Shown here in pieces: positions 17,576-27,622 of a stretch of DNA of 64,000 nucleotides. Within the stretch, counting starts at the first letter, position 1, and every line of letters begins with the position of its first letter. A program made the translations under genes and the position numbers. Source of the DNA: Asticcacaulis benevestitus DSM 16100 = ATCC BAA-896 (GTDB taxonomy: Bacteria > Pseudomonadota > Alphaproteobacteria > Caulobacterales > Caulobacteraceae); the NCBI RefSeq assembly GCF_000376105.1, contig NZ_AQWM01000010.1, positions 1 through 64,000 of the forward strand. The letters run 5' to 3'. The notes below the pieces were generated by a model. It worked only from the letters and a program-made list of their open reading frames with translations. It was not told the DNA's origin and searched no databases.

Positions 17576-20137
17576 CTAGAACGACGAACCGAGGCGCACC
17601 CCGAAGGTTTGCGGTGTGTTCGGCACGATATAGTTGCGCTGATAGCAGATGCTGCACTGGACATAGCGTGACAACTCGGCGCGTTCATTAAAGGCGTTGC
17701 GCAGGTAAGCCTCCAGCGTCCATGTGTCCCACTCGACGCCAACGGCCAGATTAACGACCTTGAATCCTCGCAGGCGACCAAGCGCCTCTGCCTGGGCGAC
17801 ACGAATATCGGTCGAGGCGCCGGATTGATAGGTGGCGTCGATCTGCCAATAGGGGCTGTACTTGCCAACATCCCAGCTATAGCGGGCGTTGGCGGCCAGC
17901 TTGACCTGTGGGGTGATCGGCAGACGGGTGCCGATGGGCGCGGCGATCGAATCCTCGTGAGGGGCGTAGACGTCGGTGGCGACGCCATCCTTATACTGGG
18001 TTTCGTGCGTCGTGATGGTACCGGAGCAGTCCGCGTTCGAATCCCCCTCATAGGCGCAGAGATTGCTGGTCGTCTTGGCGTTGGTCAGGGCGCCGCTGGC
18101 GCCTATGGTCAGGCCCTGCATCGGCACCCAGGCCAGATCCATTTCCAGACCCTTGATATCTGCATCGGGGCCATTGTGGATTTCGGTAAAGCTGTTCTGA
18201 CCCAGGAAGGCGAACTGGAAGCTCTCCCACTTCTGATCATAAAGGGCGCCGTTGAGGTGGACCGTCTTGTTGAACAAGGTGGCCTTCCAGCCGAATTCAA
18301 CATTGCTCAGATAGTCCGGTGCGTAGTTCGGCACGCTGGCGCGGCGGTTGATGCCGCCCGGACGGAAGCCCTTGGAATAGGTGCCGTAGAGCATAAGGCT
18401 CGGTGTGGCCTTCCAGGACAGGTTGACCTTGGGCGAGAAACCGCTGCCCTTGGCGTGCTTGGGCGAGATGGAGCCGTCGGCGCTCTGGACTCCAAGATCG
18501 GTACAGGGCGTGCCTTCAATACCTCCTTTGGTGAGGAGCGTGCCCGTCGGATCCTTGGGGTTATCGACGCCATAGGTGTCGGTGGTGAAGCAGCGGCGGA
18601 CGCCTGTGCTGGCACCTAAAGCATTTGGGTTACCAAAGCCGAAGAAGCCGATCAGCGAATTGTCATAGGTGAAGGAGCGCCCGCCCGCGGTCAGGGTCAG
18701 TTTCGGCGTGATGTCGAAGCTGACCTCGCCGAAAATGGCGGCGTCGCGGTCGATGCGGCTTTGCTTGGTCAGCCAGAGCGTGCCTTCCCAGCCGTTGACC
18801 GATCCATCGACGCCCAGATTGGGCACCTGATAGTCTTGCAGGATATCGTGCGTTTGGTATTGATAGAAGGCGCCGGCGACAAAGCGCAGACGATCGGTCG
18901 TGGGTGACGCGATACGGAATTCGTGGCTCTGCTTGGTGAACTTGTCTGTGCCGAAAATGGTCTGACGCGGGTCTATCGTATTGCCATCATTATCCTTAAA
19001 AGACTGAACGTTAGCCAGTCCTCCGTCAGAAGCATAATAAGCTTCATAAGCCTCGGCGTAGTCGGTATAGTCGGACTGCGTATTGACCTTGCGTTCCATA
19101 TAGGCGCCGGCATAGGTCAGGTCGAAATTGCCGATCTTGCCCTGAACGGTGAGCGCGGCCTGAGCAAAGCGGTCATGGCCACTTTCGGGAAAGAAGCGCT
19201 GGACCTGCAGATCGCCGAGCGAGCTATCGTAGGCATAGGTGCCATGGCTCTTGGTGTCCTGCGCGATGATCGTCGCCGTCGTCGTCCAGTTGTCATCAAG
19301 ATCAACTTTCAGCGCGGCGCGACCACCAACAACGTCTGTGTCGTTATAGTCCTTCTTGACGAGCTGATTGTTGTAGACCGTGATACCGGGCAGGTAACCC
19401 GTGATATTTTCTTGCTCATCCTTAATCTGCAACCCCTGGAAGGTGCGGGTGCCCGGAATATTGTCGATATACCCGGCGTCATGGTCATACCAGCCGACGA
19501 GGCGCAAGGCGGCCTTACTGCCGATCGGGGTGTTGAACATGCCTTCCAACTGGCCACCCATCCCGCCATCGGTAACCTTGTTCACTTCGCTGTCGAAGCG
19601 GCCATAGGTGCCGGTCATATCCGGCTTGTTGGTGATGATGCGCAGGGTGCCGGCTTCGGAAGAAGCGCCGTAGAGCGTACCTTGCGGACCGGCAAGCGAT
19701 TCGATGCGGGCGATGTCATAGACGTGGACATCAAGCGCACCGTCGATCGTGGTGACCGGCTGTTCATCCAGATAGATACCGACGCTGGGGAGCGAGCCGG
19801 AGTGGTTGCCATCACCGCCCGAGGCGACGCCGCGGAAATAGACCTTCGTCGAGCCCGGCGAACTGGTCTGGAACGAGACGCTGGGGAGTTGGGCGGCGAA
19901 GTCGTTGAAATTGGAGATGTTGAGTTCATCCAGCTTCTTGGTGCCGAGCACCTGAATGCTGATCGGCACATCCTGGAGGCGTTGCGAGCGCTTCTGCGCC
20001 GTGACGATGACCTCGATGCCCTCGGAGTCCGAACCTGCGGTGACCGTGGTGGGCGCACTTTGAGCGAAAGCGAAGGCTGGCAGCGTGGCGAGCATGGTGC
20101 TCGTCAGAAGGGTGGTGGTTAAGCGACGCGCATTCAT
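17576..20137 (-). CDS. TonB-dependent outer-membrane receptor
   Basis: The 853-residue protein has a signal peptide (about 1-25, ending AFAFA). A TonB box-like EGIEVIVTAQKR at about 40 is followed by a plug domain to about 165 (DVPISIQVLGTKKLDELN, SLAGPQGTLYGASSEAGTLRI) and a long beta-barrel ending in TFGVRLGSSF with the terminal Phe needed for barrel assembly. The plug type (QGTLYGA...G) is the common one in Caulobacterales and sphingomonads; substrate unknown. A TPR-sulfotransferase gene lies upstream on the same strand with a 206-bp gap, and a nucleoside transporter lies downstream. No clear operator is seen in the gap. Confidence 0.93.
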   Translation of the reverse strand: MNARRLTTTLLTSTMLATLPAFAFAQSAPTTVTAGSDSEGIEVIVTAQKRSQRLQDVPISIQVLGTKKLDELNISNFNDFAAQLPSVSFQTSSPGSTKVYFRGVASGGDGNHSGSLPSVGIYLDEQPVTTIDGALDVHVYDIARIESLAGPQGTLYGASSEAGTLRIITNKPDMTGTYGRFDSEVNKVTDGGMGGQLEGMFNTPIGSKAALRLVGWYDHDAGYIDNIPGTRTFQGLQIKDEQENITGYLPGITVYNNQLVKKDYNDTDVVGGRAALKVDLDDNWTTTATIIAQDTKSHGTYAYDSSLGDLQVQRFFPESGHDRFAQAALTVQGKIGNFDLTYAGAYMERKVNTQSDYTDYAEAYEAYYASDGGLANVQSFKDNDGNTIDPRQTIFGTDKFTKQSHEFRIASPTTDRLRFVAGAFYQYQTHDILQDYQVPNLGVDGSVNGWEGTLWLTKQSRIDRDAAIFGEVSFDITPKLTLTAGGRSFTYDNSLIGFFGFGNPNALGASTGVRRCFTTDTYGVDNPKDPTGTLLTKGGIEGTPCTDLGVQSADGSISPKHAKGSGFSPKVNLSWKATPSLMLYGTYSKGFRPGGINRRASVPNYAPDYLSNVEFGWKATLFNKTVHLNGALYDQKWESFQFAFLGQNSFTEIHNGPDADIKGLEMDLAWVPMQGLTIGASGALTNAKTTSNLCAYEGDSNADCSGTITTHETQYKDGVATDVYAPHEDSIAAPIGTRLPITPQVKLAANARYSWDVGKYSPYWQIDATYQSGASTDIRVAQAEALGRLRGFKVVNLAVGVEWDTWTLEAYLRNAFNERAELSRYVQCSICYQRNYIVPNTPQTFGVRLGSSF

Positions 20138-20343
20138 AGGTAGCCCCCGTATGTCGGTTTAAGCTATCGAGACTGTGCTTCGCCTTTCAAAGCGTCAATG
20201 GCCATCTGTTGCGGCGCAAAATTGAGATCACAAATGTGTCGCAATTGCCGCACTTTTTGCCACAAACACCCGAGCGGAATGTCAGTCACCCAAGTAAATT
20301 AAAGGGATGCCGCATATTTTCGCAAGATTGACCTTACGTTATG

Positions 20344-21978
20344 CTATCTCGCACATGCGAAATGAGAGACGTCAGGATAGGCCTCAAGCACAGGGCCAAG
20401 AGCCGCCTTCAGCGGCCCAAGCCACGGCTCGAAACCTTGCCAGCCTTCGGTGCCCTCGCGGAAAATCGGCTTGCGCACCTGTTCGGACGAAGCCGTGCGC
20501 ACCGCACGTTCGGTTTCGTGAAAACGCAGGGTTGCCGCCTCAAATTCCAGTCCGCAGGCGGCCAGCAGGGCGCGCACTTCCGTCTCGGTATCGTCCACCA
20601 TGCGCTCATACAGCACGCGCTGCACCCGCCCCGGCAGAACGTCATCGACATGCTTCATCAGCCGCACATAGTCGGCGTAATAGCGGCCAAGATCGTCCAG
20701 ACTGTAAGAAAAGGCCTGCCCCTTGGCGAAGTGCTGCTTGAAGTTCGAGAAACAGCAGCCGAGCGGATGGCGGCGCGCATCGATGATGATGGCGTTGGGC
20801 AGGATCAGATGGATAAAGGGCACATGCGCCCAGTTGTTCGGCAACTTGTCGATGAACAAAGGACGGCCGGTCTTGCGCTGGATTCGGGTACGCGCCAGGT
20901 AGCTTTCGCCGAGGTCTCGCAGATGTTCCGGTGTCAGGCCAGCGACGGGATTGGGATAATCCTTCGAGGTGCGCGCCAGAGCCGGAATATCCGGCAGTTC
21001 CGAGGTGCCTTCAATCTGGCTGTGGCTGGAAAGTATCTGCTCGACCAGGGTGGAGCCGGCGCGTGGCATTCCCAGAATAAAGATAGGATCGTGGGCGTCG
21101 CAGCCCTGCCCTTCACGCGCCTTGAAAAATTCCGGCGTAAACAGGGCGATGCTGCGATCGACAAAAGCCGTGGTGTCTTCGGCTCTGTAGTCGATCGTCT
21201 CCCGCCGAAGCATGTTGCCAGCCTCGTAATGCCGGAAAGCTTGCGCGTAGGCCTTCTGGTCTTCGTAAGCCTTGCCGAGCGCGAAATCGAGGTGGAAGCG
21301 ATCCTCGTCGCGCAAGGTCTCGCGGGCGAGCGCGCTTTCCATCGCCGCCACGTCGTCCGGCGTGAAGCGCACCGTCTTGAGATTGGCCAGACTCCACCAC
21401 ACCTCGCCAAGAGTCGGGGTCAGCTCAAGCGCCTTGCGATAGGCGGCGATCCCATCCTCCTGCCGCCCCACCGTCTTGAGCATATGGCCGAGGCTCATCC
21501 ATACCTTCGGCTGGTTCGGCGCTTTCGCCACCACGTCCTGATAGAGCTGGATGGCCTCGTCGAAACCACCAATCCTGCTGAGCGCCGCCGCTTTCAGATT
21601 GTTGAGGCCGATATTTTCCGACTCGCCGTCAAGCAGGCTATCGAGTTCGGCAATGGCCTCCGGCGCGCGGTTTTGTTTATAGAGCACCGAGGCCAGATTG
21701 GCGCGGGCCGCGCCAAAGGTCGGCGCCAGTTCCAGGGCGCGGCGCAGCAGGTTTTCCGAGTCACGATAGCGCCCGATGCGCGCCGCCACCTCGGCCAGCA
21801 TGCGGATGGCGGCCACATCGAACGGATCGGTTTTGAGGTGCTTGCGCAGCAGCGGCTCGGCGACCTCAAGGCGGTTATCGTAAAGCGCCAGCGCCGCGTT
21901 CATGACGTCGGCGTTCTGCATGCCCTGACGGATGGCGATCTGTTCGGGCGTCTCGGGGCTATCAAAAGAAGGGGACAT
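20344..21978 (-). CDS. TPR-repeat sulfotransferase family protein
   Basis: The product (544 residues from the ATG at 21978) starts with five or six tetratricopeptide repeats (about 10-225; e.g. AEVAARIGRYRDSENLLRRA). A sulfotransferase domain follows from about 265, with the 5'-phosphosulfate-binding loop FILGMPRAGSTLVEQIL and a later FIDKLPNNWAHVPFI segment. The family transfers sulfate from PAPS, and the best-studied relatives act on tyrosines of proteins or on glycans. The acceptor is unknown; the neighbouring TonB receptor on the same strand makes a surface or periplasmic partner possible but unproven. No signal peptide is evident, so it is probably cytoplasmic. The ATG at 22032 is possible but adds a tail not seen in the family. 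Confidence 0.85.
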   Translation of the reverse strand: MSPSFDSPETPEQIAIRQGMQNADVMNAALALYDNRLEVAEPLLRKHLKTDPFDVAAIRMLAEVAARIGRYRDSENLLRRALELAPTFGAARANLASVLYKQNRAPEAIAELDSLLDGESENIGLNNLKAAALSRIGGFDEAIQLYQDVVAKAPNQPKVWMSLGHMLKTVGRQEDGIAAYRKALELTPTLGEVWWSLANLKTVRFTPDDVAAMESALARETLRDEDRFHLDFALGKAYEDQKAYAQAFRHYEAGNMLRRETIDYRAEDTTAFVDRSIALFTPEFFKAREGQGCDAHDPIFILGMPRAGSTLVEQILSSHSQIEGTSELPDIPALARTSKDYPNPVAGLTPEHLRDLGESYLARTRIQRKTGRPLFIDKLPNNWAHVPFIHLILPNAIIIDARRHPLGCCFSNFKQHFAKGQAFSYSLDDLGRYYADYVRLMKHVDDVLPGRVQRVLYERMVDDTETEVRALLAACGLEFEAATLRFHETERAVRTASSEQVRKPIFREGTEGWQGFEPWLGPLKAALGPVLEAYPDVSHFACAR

Positions 21979-22149
21979 GCCGATTATGTTCAATAGAAAC
22001 CCGGCATTGTAAACTGAAATTGTTTCATCCACCGGACAGGCGCCATCAAGTGACGGATCAGGACTTTACAAAATTAAAGGAATAGTGATCAGTCAAGCTT
22101 TACATATCTGTTTAGAGTCGTCGTAAAGACCCACAGAAAGAACACTGAA

Positions 22150-22851
22150 ATGAGCCTGGCCACAGGGCAGAACGATGCAACCACCCGCCACCTGCTTGTG
22201 GTTGACGACGATGACCGCATCCGCACCCTGCTGAAAGAGTTCCTGTCACGGCAGGGTTTCCGCGTCACTGCTGCGGCCCATGCCGACGCCGCCAAACGGA
22301 TGCTGCAACTGCTCGATTTCGATCTGTTGATCGTCGATGTCATGATGCCGGGCGAGGATGGTTTCTCGCTGTCTAAATGGGTGCGCGCCAATTCCAATGT
22401 GCCGATCCTGATCCTGACGGCGCGCGGCCTGCCCGATGACCGCATCATGGGGCTTTCGATCGGCGCCGACGACTACCTGTCCAAACCCTTCGAGCCGCAG
22501 GAACTCTTGCTGCGCATCGAGGCGATCCTGCGCCGCACCGGTGTCAAGCCCGCCCTGCCCAAGGCCATCGCCATGGGGCCGTTCAGCTTCGATCTTGAAC
22601 GCTCAGAACTGAGCAAGAGCGGCACGCTGGTGCGCCTGACGGAGGCAGAATCGCAACTGCTTAAATATCTCGCAGAACGCGCCAATGTGCCGGTCGATCG
22701 CATGGATCTGGCCAAGGACAGCGTCGATACCACCGGCCGCGCCGTCGATGTCCAGGTTACCCGCCTGCGCCGCAAGATCGAGCAGGACCCGAAGAACCCG
22801 CGCTATCTGCAAACCGTGCGTGGCAAGGGCTATATGCTGGCGCCTGACTAA
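22150..22851 (+). CDS. OmpR-family response regulator
   Basis: The 233-residue protein has a receiver domain (about 14-130) with the acidic pair in VVDDDDR, the phosphoacceptor Asp63 in LLIVDVMMPGEDG and the conserved Lys in DDYLSKPFEPQELL. A winged-helix DNA-binding domain follows from about 140 to the end (VTRLRRKIEQDPKNPRYLQTVRGKGY). It is coupled by a TAATG overlap to the kinase gene that follows. Its targets are unknown; the adjacent TonB receptors are candidates only by position. Confidence 0.95.
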   Translation: MSLATGQNDATTRHLLVVDDDDRIRTLLKEFLSRQGFRVTAAAHADAAKRMLQLLDFDLLIVDVMMPGEDGFSLSKWVRANSNVPILILTARGLPDDRIMGLSIGADDYLSKPFEPQELLLRIEAILRRTGVKPALPKAIAMGPFSFDLERSELSKSGTLVRLTEAESQLLKYLAERANVPVDRMDLAKDSVDTTGRAVDVQVTRLRRKIEQDPKNPRYLQTVRGKGYMLAPD

Positions 22852-24239
22852 TGGCGCCAAAGATGGCTCAGGGCACACGGCGTAAACTGCCGAAAATCAA
22901 GTTCTGGCCGGCCGTGCTGAAACGCAAGTTCCCGCGTACCCTTATGGCGCGTGTGCTGCTGATCATCGTCCTGCCGATCGCGGTGATGCAACTGGCGATC
23001 ACCTGGGTGTTCTTCGATCTGCATTGGCAGACCGTCACCGCCAAGCTTTCCGAAGGCCTGGCCGGCGATATCGCCTGGGCGGTGCAGGCCTATAAGGAAG
23101 ATCCCGACGACGACAATCTGAACAAGATCAGGCTCCAGGCCGAACAATCCATGCAGCTTTCGATCACCCTGAAAAAGGGCGAAAAACTGCCGACCACCCT
23201 GCGCCCGTCGATTTTCGTGGCACTTAACCGCACCATCGACAAGGCGCTGGGTGACCAACTCCAGGAAACCTACTGGTTCGATACCACGCGCTATCCCGGC
23301 TTTGTCGATATCCGCGTCCAGACAGTGCAGGGTGTTCTGCGCTTTATCGCACCGAAGGACCGCGCCTTCGCCACCACCGGCTATATCTTCATCTTCTGGA
23401 TGCTCGGCGCCACCTGTATCCTCACCGCCGTGGCCATGCTGTTCATCCGCAATCAGGTGCGCGCCATCGAGCGGCTGTCACAGGCGGCGGAGAAATTTGG
23501 GCGCAATGAGGAAGACCCCGGCTTCAAGCCCTATGGCGCCACCGAGGTGCGGGCCGCCGCCGAAGCCTTCCTGAAGATGAAAGCGCGCATCCAGCGCCAG
23601 ATCGAACAGCGCACCACCCTGCTCGCCTCGGTCAGCCATGACCTGCGCACGCCCCTCACGCGCCTCAAGCTCGAACTGGCCATGTCAGAGCAGGATGAGG
23701 CCAACAAACGCATGAAGCAGGACGTGTCGGAAATGGCCTATATGATCGACGAATACCTGGCCTTCGCGCGCGGGGAAATGTCCGAAAATACCGACAGCGT
23801 ATCGGTGCGGGTGCTGATGGACACCATCACCGATAATGTGGCGCGCGCCGGCCACAAGCTGCAAACCGAACGCCTGCCGGAAGATCTGCGTGTCAATATT
23901 CGCGAACTGGCCGTCCAGCGCGCCATTATCAACCTGATCATGAATGGCTTCCATTACGGCAAGTATGTCCGCTTCCATGCCGAGGTCGATAGAGCCAGCG
24001 CCGTCTTGCGCCTGTTCATCGATGACGATGGGCCAGGCATCGCGCCGGAGCGCCGCGAGGAGGCGTTCAAACCGTTTTCGCGGCTTGATGAATCACGCAA
24101 CCAGAACATCAAGGGTGTGGGCTTGGGGCTCGCCATCGCGCGCGATATCATTCGGGGCCATGGCGGCGAACTCGTGCTCGATACCAGCCCGCAAGGGGGA
24201 CTGCGCGCCTCTATGAGCTTGCCGATCGCGCAGGTTTAA
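22851..24239 (+). CDS. EnvZ-like sensor histidine kinase
   Basis: The 462-residue inner-membrane kinase has two transmembrane segments (about 30-55 and 178-200) around a periplasmic sensor region of about 120 residues, then a HAMP domain. The dimerisation/phosphoacceptor box is SVSHDLRTPLTRLKLELAM and the HATPase domain has INLIMNGFHYG (N box), DDDGPGIAPERRE (G1) and GLGLAIARDI (G2). It should phosphorylate the regulator encoded immediately upstream. The SHDLRTPLTRLK box and layout are those of EnvZ-type kinases. Confidence 0.94.
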   Translation: MAPKMAQGTRRKLPKIKFWPAVLKRKFPRTLMARVLLIIVLPIAVMQLAITWVFFDLHWQTVTAKLSEGLAGDIAWAVQAYKEDPDDDNLNKIRLQAEQSMQLSITLKKGEKLPTTLRPSIFVALNRTIDKALGDQLQETYWFDTTRYPGFVDIRVQTVQGVLRFIAPKDRAFATTGYIFIFWMLGATCILTAVAMLFIRNQVRAIERLSQAAEKFGRNEEDPGFKPYGATEVRAAAEAFLKMKARIQRQIEQRTTLLASVSHDLRTPLTRLKLELAMSEQDEANKRMKQDVSEMAYMIDEYLAFARGEMSENTDSVSVRVLMDTITDNVARAGHKLQTERLPEDLRVNIRELAVQRAIINLIMNGFHYGKYVRFHAEVDRASAVLRLFIDDDGPGIAPERREEAFKPFSRLDESRNQNIKGVGLGLAIARDIIRGHGGELVLDTSPQGGLRASMSLPIAQV

Positions 24240-24313
24240 AGTGCCCTGACCGTATCTGAAGAATACTGCGCGTCAGCATAAAAGACATTCATTATGGGTG
24301 CGGACACCAAAAA

Positions 24314-24338
24314 GGGCGCCCCCGAATGGAGACGCCCC
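24314..24338 (-). terminator. Possible terminator after the phosphorus-locus TonB receptor
   Basis: Read on the minus strand, GGGGCG and GGGCGCCC sequences form a GC-rich stem followed by TTTTT, about 20 bases past the receptor stop at 24358. Confidence 0.5.
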
Positions 24339-24357
24339 AGTCTTGGCTTCCTGTATC

Positions 24358-27231
24358 CTAGTAGCTGTAGGCGAAGCGCAGGATGAAGTTGCGGCCCGGC
24401 TCCATATAGTCTTTCTGATACGATGGGCTCTTGCCCTTGGTGGTGTAATAGCGGTGACCATCGAGGATGTTCTGCACGTCGAAATCGACGCTCAGGCCCG
24501 AACGGATGTTGTAGCGGGTATGCAGGTCGAGCGACTTGTTCGGCTGCACCCATTTGTCGACCGCATTGTCACGCAGGTCTTCGATATACTTGCCCTGATA
24601 CTGATAGCTCAGCTTGCCCTCGAAACCGTATTTCTGATAGGTCAGCGAAGTGTTGTAGATCAGGTTCGGCGCCTGAATAAAGGTGATCGGATCGCCCTTG
24701 CGGTAGTCAAGGCCGGTCTCGGCTTCCGAGGTCTGCACCGTGATGTTGGCCTCGACGCCGAAGCCGTCAAACGGAGCGGCCAGGCCTTCAAACGACTTGA
24801 TCAGGTTCAGTTCGACACCGGAAATCTTGGCGTCCTCACCGTTCTTGGTTTCGGTGATCTCAATCGTGCCTGCCTTGGTGTCGGCATTGACCGCTGAGCC
24901 GTTGGTGAAGATGAAGTTCTTGATCGCCTTGTGGAACAGGCCGACCGACACCACGCTGGAACTATCGGGATAATATTCCGCCGACAGGTCGAAGTTGAGC
25001 GCCTCAGCCGGCTTCAGATCCGGATTGCCACGCGCGATGGCAACGATTTCCTTGGTAATCTTGTCGCGCGTGATCGATTCGCCACGGGTGATGTTGCCAT
25101 ATTCCGGACGCGAGAAGCTGGTCCAGATAGCGCCGCGATACACCACATTGTCGCTTTGACGATAAACGGCGGTGACACTTGGCAGAAAGTTGGAATAATC
25201 GGCCTTGGTGTTGGCGAAGTGTGAAACGCCGCCATTTTTGGTGTCTTCGTTGATCCAGCTTGTGTTGTCGACCTGGGTGTTCTCGATGCGTGCGCCGGCC
25301 ACCACTTCCCAGTTTTCGGATTTCATATTGGCCAGGGCATAGGCCGCATAGATGGTTTCCGAACCATGCTTGTCGTCGCCGTTCTGATCGGCTTCCGAAT
25401 AGGTGACCGGCGTCGTTTTCATCGCCCCGTCGATGGCGGACGTCACCTTGTCACGGTTCAGGACAGCGCCGTAATAGTAGCGCCCGCCCAGGAAGCTGTC
25501 GAGACTGCGTTCGATCAGGCCTGACTGCGCCAGATTGCCCGTGTTGGCGATATCCCCATCCCATAGCTTCGTCTTGTCATATTTGCGCTCGGATTTGGAG
25601 TACTTGACGCCCGCCTTGACGTAATCGACAAAGCCGCCAAGATCGTAGCGCGCATCCAGCTTCAGGGCTGTGCGGGCATCTGACTGCTTGTATTTTTCCA
25701 GCGAAGCGCCGTCATATTGCAGCAGGCTTGGGTCGGACTGGACCGTGCTGGCGAAAGCCGGCAGTTGCGGCAGAGGGAAGCGCGGATCGAAGGACGACCA
25801 CAGTACGCCGGTCGAATTAAAGATCGGACCGCAAGCCGCCTTAGCGCCCAGGTTCTTGCCATCGCAATTGTAGCCGATGCTGTAATCGCCGTCGCTGCCC
25901 TTTTCACCATAGGAATAGCTGGCGTCATATTCGAGCGTCAGGGCATCCTTGTGCGTTATGCCGCCGGCGTTGATCGTCGCCAGGCTGGACTTTTGATCCT
26001 GTGTCTGGAAACTGCGGGCGAACTGCATCGCCTTAGGGTCCCATACCCCGGAACGACCGTTGAGCGACCAGTAACCGCTGCTGTTGCGATCCTGATCCGT
26101 TATGATCCCATCACCGACCATAACAACCTTACCGTTGACAGTAGTTTTCTCGGTAAGCTGGTCAACAATCTGGCTGGTCGTATAGCCGTAGATATTGCCT
26201 TTGACCGGATCGGAGCCGGTAATCATGCTCTCCGGCGCGCGGAGCGTGGTGTCGTCAATATTGACCTGCGTCAGACGCTTGGTCGGACGGCTGCGGAAGT
26301 CCGTGTAGTCGTTGGTGCCAGTACGGTCGAGTTTGGCAAACTGCCCGCGCAGGTAAAGCTGAGTTGCATCGCCATGATAATCGAGCGAGAAGTTGCCACC
26401 GTAACGCTTCTGCTCACCATGGCGGAAGTCGAGGTCGATACCCGGCAGATACATCGAGCGCGAGTCGATGGCCTCCTCGGAGTCCTTGCGCCAGCGATAG
26501 GGCTCCCACTCGCCGTCGTTCTCGGTTTCCTCGTTGGAATAGGCCGACTTGCCGTAATAGGCGGAGGCGAAGATGCCGAAACGGTTGGCTTCACCGAACT
26601 TGCGGGCGAGATCGACCTGAAGCTGCCCACCATCGGCGCCTTCGCCATTATCGGGAGCGCGGTCGTTATGGGTGAGCGCGCCGAATACACGCACCGTCGG
26701 CTTCTTGAAATCAAAGGCCGTGGGCGTGACGAAATTGACCGCACCGCCGATGGCGTCGCCATCGAGATCAGGCGTCAGGGTTTTGGACACCGAGATCGAC
26801 TTCAGGCCGTTGGGCGGCAGGACCGTCATCGACATCTTACGGCTGGCGCTGTCGGTAAGTGCGACGCGAACACCATTGATCGAATAGGCGTTGAACGTGC
26901 CGGCCATGCCGCGCACCGAGACATATTCGCCTTCACCGGTTTCCTGATTAACCACCACATTGACACCGGGAATGCGCGCCAGGGCGTCAGCGACATTGGC
27001 GTCCGGCAGTTTGCCCAGATCGTCGGCCGAGATGACGTTCACAACGCCGGTGGCTTTCTTCTGCGCGCCGATCGAGTTGGCGTTCGACAGGCGCTGACCG
27101 GTCACAACGACCGTCGTCGGTTCTTCAGTGGCCTGCGCCGAATCCTGTGCAAAGGCGCTTAGCGGCAAGGCACAGATCAGGGCCGCGACACTGGCCCCCA
27201 TAAACTTTGATTGAGAGGTTTGCGATGACAT
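24358..27231 (-). CDS. TonB-dependent receptor of the phosphorus-scavenging locus
   Basis: The product is 957 residues from MSSQTSQSKFMGASV, which gives a signal peptide cut near SAFA-QD at about residue 29. The plug domain follows (VVVTGQRLSNANSIGAQKKA, KLPDANVADALARIPGVNV, DGDAIGGAVNFVTP), then a barrel ending FILRFAYSY with a terminal aromatic residue. The plug belongs to the large KLPDANVAEAL receptor class common in Caulobacter and Xanthomonas, often carbohydrate-related. A HutC-type operator at 27453-27466 lies about 220 bp upstream, so it is probably controlled by the GntR/UTRA regulator at 27731 and may import a phosphonate- or phospholipid-derived compound. An upstream ATG at 27351 would spoil the signal peptide. 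Confidence 0.92.
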   Translation of the reverse strand: MSSQTSQSKFMGASVAALICALPLSAFAQDSAQATEEPTTVVVTGQRLSNANSIGAQKKATGVVNVISADDLGKLPDANVADALARIPGVNVVVNQETGEGEYVSVRGMAGTFNAYSINGVRVALTDSASRKMSMTVLPPNGLKSISVSKTLTPDLDGDAIGGAVNFVTPTAFDFKKPTVRVFGALTHNDRAPDNGEGADGGQLQVDLARKFGEANRFGIFASAYYGKSAYSNEETENDGEWEPYRWRKDSEEAIDSRSMYLPGIDLDFRHGEQKRYGGNFSLDYHGDATQLYLRGQFAKLDRTGTNDYTDFRSRPTKRLTQVNIDDTTLRAPESMITGSDPVKGNIYGYTTSQIVDQLTEKTTVNGKVVMVGDGIITDQDRNSSGYWSLNGRSGVWDPKAMQFARSFQTQDQKSSLATINAGGITHKDALTLEYDASYSYGEKGSDGDYSIGYNCDGKNLGAKAACGPIFNSTGVLWSSFDPRFPLPQLPAFASTVQSDPSLLQYDGASLEKYKQSDARTALKLDARYDLGGFVDYVKAGVKYSKSERKYDKTKLWDGDIANTGNLAQSGLIERSLDSFLGGRYYYGAVLNRDKVTSAIDGAMKTTPVTYSEADQNGDDKHGSETIYAAYALANMKSENWEVVAGARIENTQVDNTSWINEDTKNGGVSHFANTKADYSNFLPSVTAVYRQSDNVVYRGAIWTSFSRPEYGNITRGESITRDKITKEIVAIARGNPDLKPAEALNFDLSAEYYPDSSSVVSVGLFHKAIKNFIFTNGSAVNADTKAGTIEITETKNGEDAKISGVELNLIKSFEGLAAPFDGFGVEANITVQTSEAETGLDYRKGDPITFIQAPNLIYNTSLTYQKYGFEGKLSYQYQGKYIEDLRDNAVDKWVQPNKSLDLHTRYNIRSGLSVDFDVQNILDGHRYYTTKGKSPSYQKDYMEPGRNFILRFAYSY

Positions 27232-27452
27232 GGGTGTTCTCCAACGGGTCCATAAGCCTAATAATGACGCTTCTTCTGACCACACGCCCGATAGGCGCGC
27301 CGGATCGTCACCCCATCCCGCTCCTGGCCCCCGCATGTCGTACAGGCGCAAGGGTTCGCACCTTCTGACACAGGACAGAATTCGATATGGACAGATGATG
27401 CCCGGGTCATGATTGTTAATAAGAAGCCGTTACTTCATGTCTTAAAATAAAT

Positions 27453-27466
27453 CTGGTGTAAACCAG
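27453..27466. promoter_or_regulatory. HutC/PhnF-type operator upstream of the TonB receptor
   Basis: CTGGTGTAAACCAG has 5-bp inverted arms and fits GTNTANAC, the operator pattern known for the HutC (UTRA) subfamily of GntR regulators. It matches two sites in the phnZ/plc intergenic region (29188 and 29279) at the same arm positions. Confidence 0.7.
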
Positions 27467-27622
27467 TTTAGATAGATTTGAAAAAATTATTTAATAACAA
27501 TAATTTATTTATAAAAATGTCACATTATAATGCTTTTCTGCAAGGCTGCCCTTTGAGGCAAGCCCATCACGCAGCCGCCCCATAACGACTGCTTGTTCTG
27601 AAAAATTGTCTATTTTCAAACA

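Noticed and set aside
20341-21996. Plus-strand open frame of 551 codons opposite the TPR-sulfotransferase
   Set aside because: The antisense frame shows no domain, while the minus strand has TPR repeats and a PAPS-binding loop.
25717-27162. Plus-strand open frame of 481 codons opposite the TonB receptor at 24358-27231
   Set aside because: It is antisense to a complete receptor and has no family resemblance.
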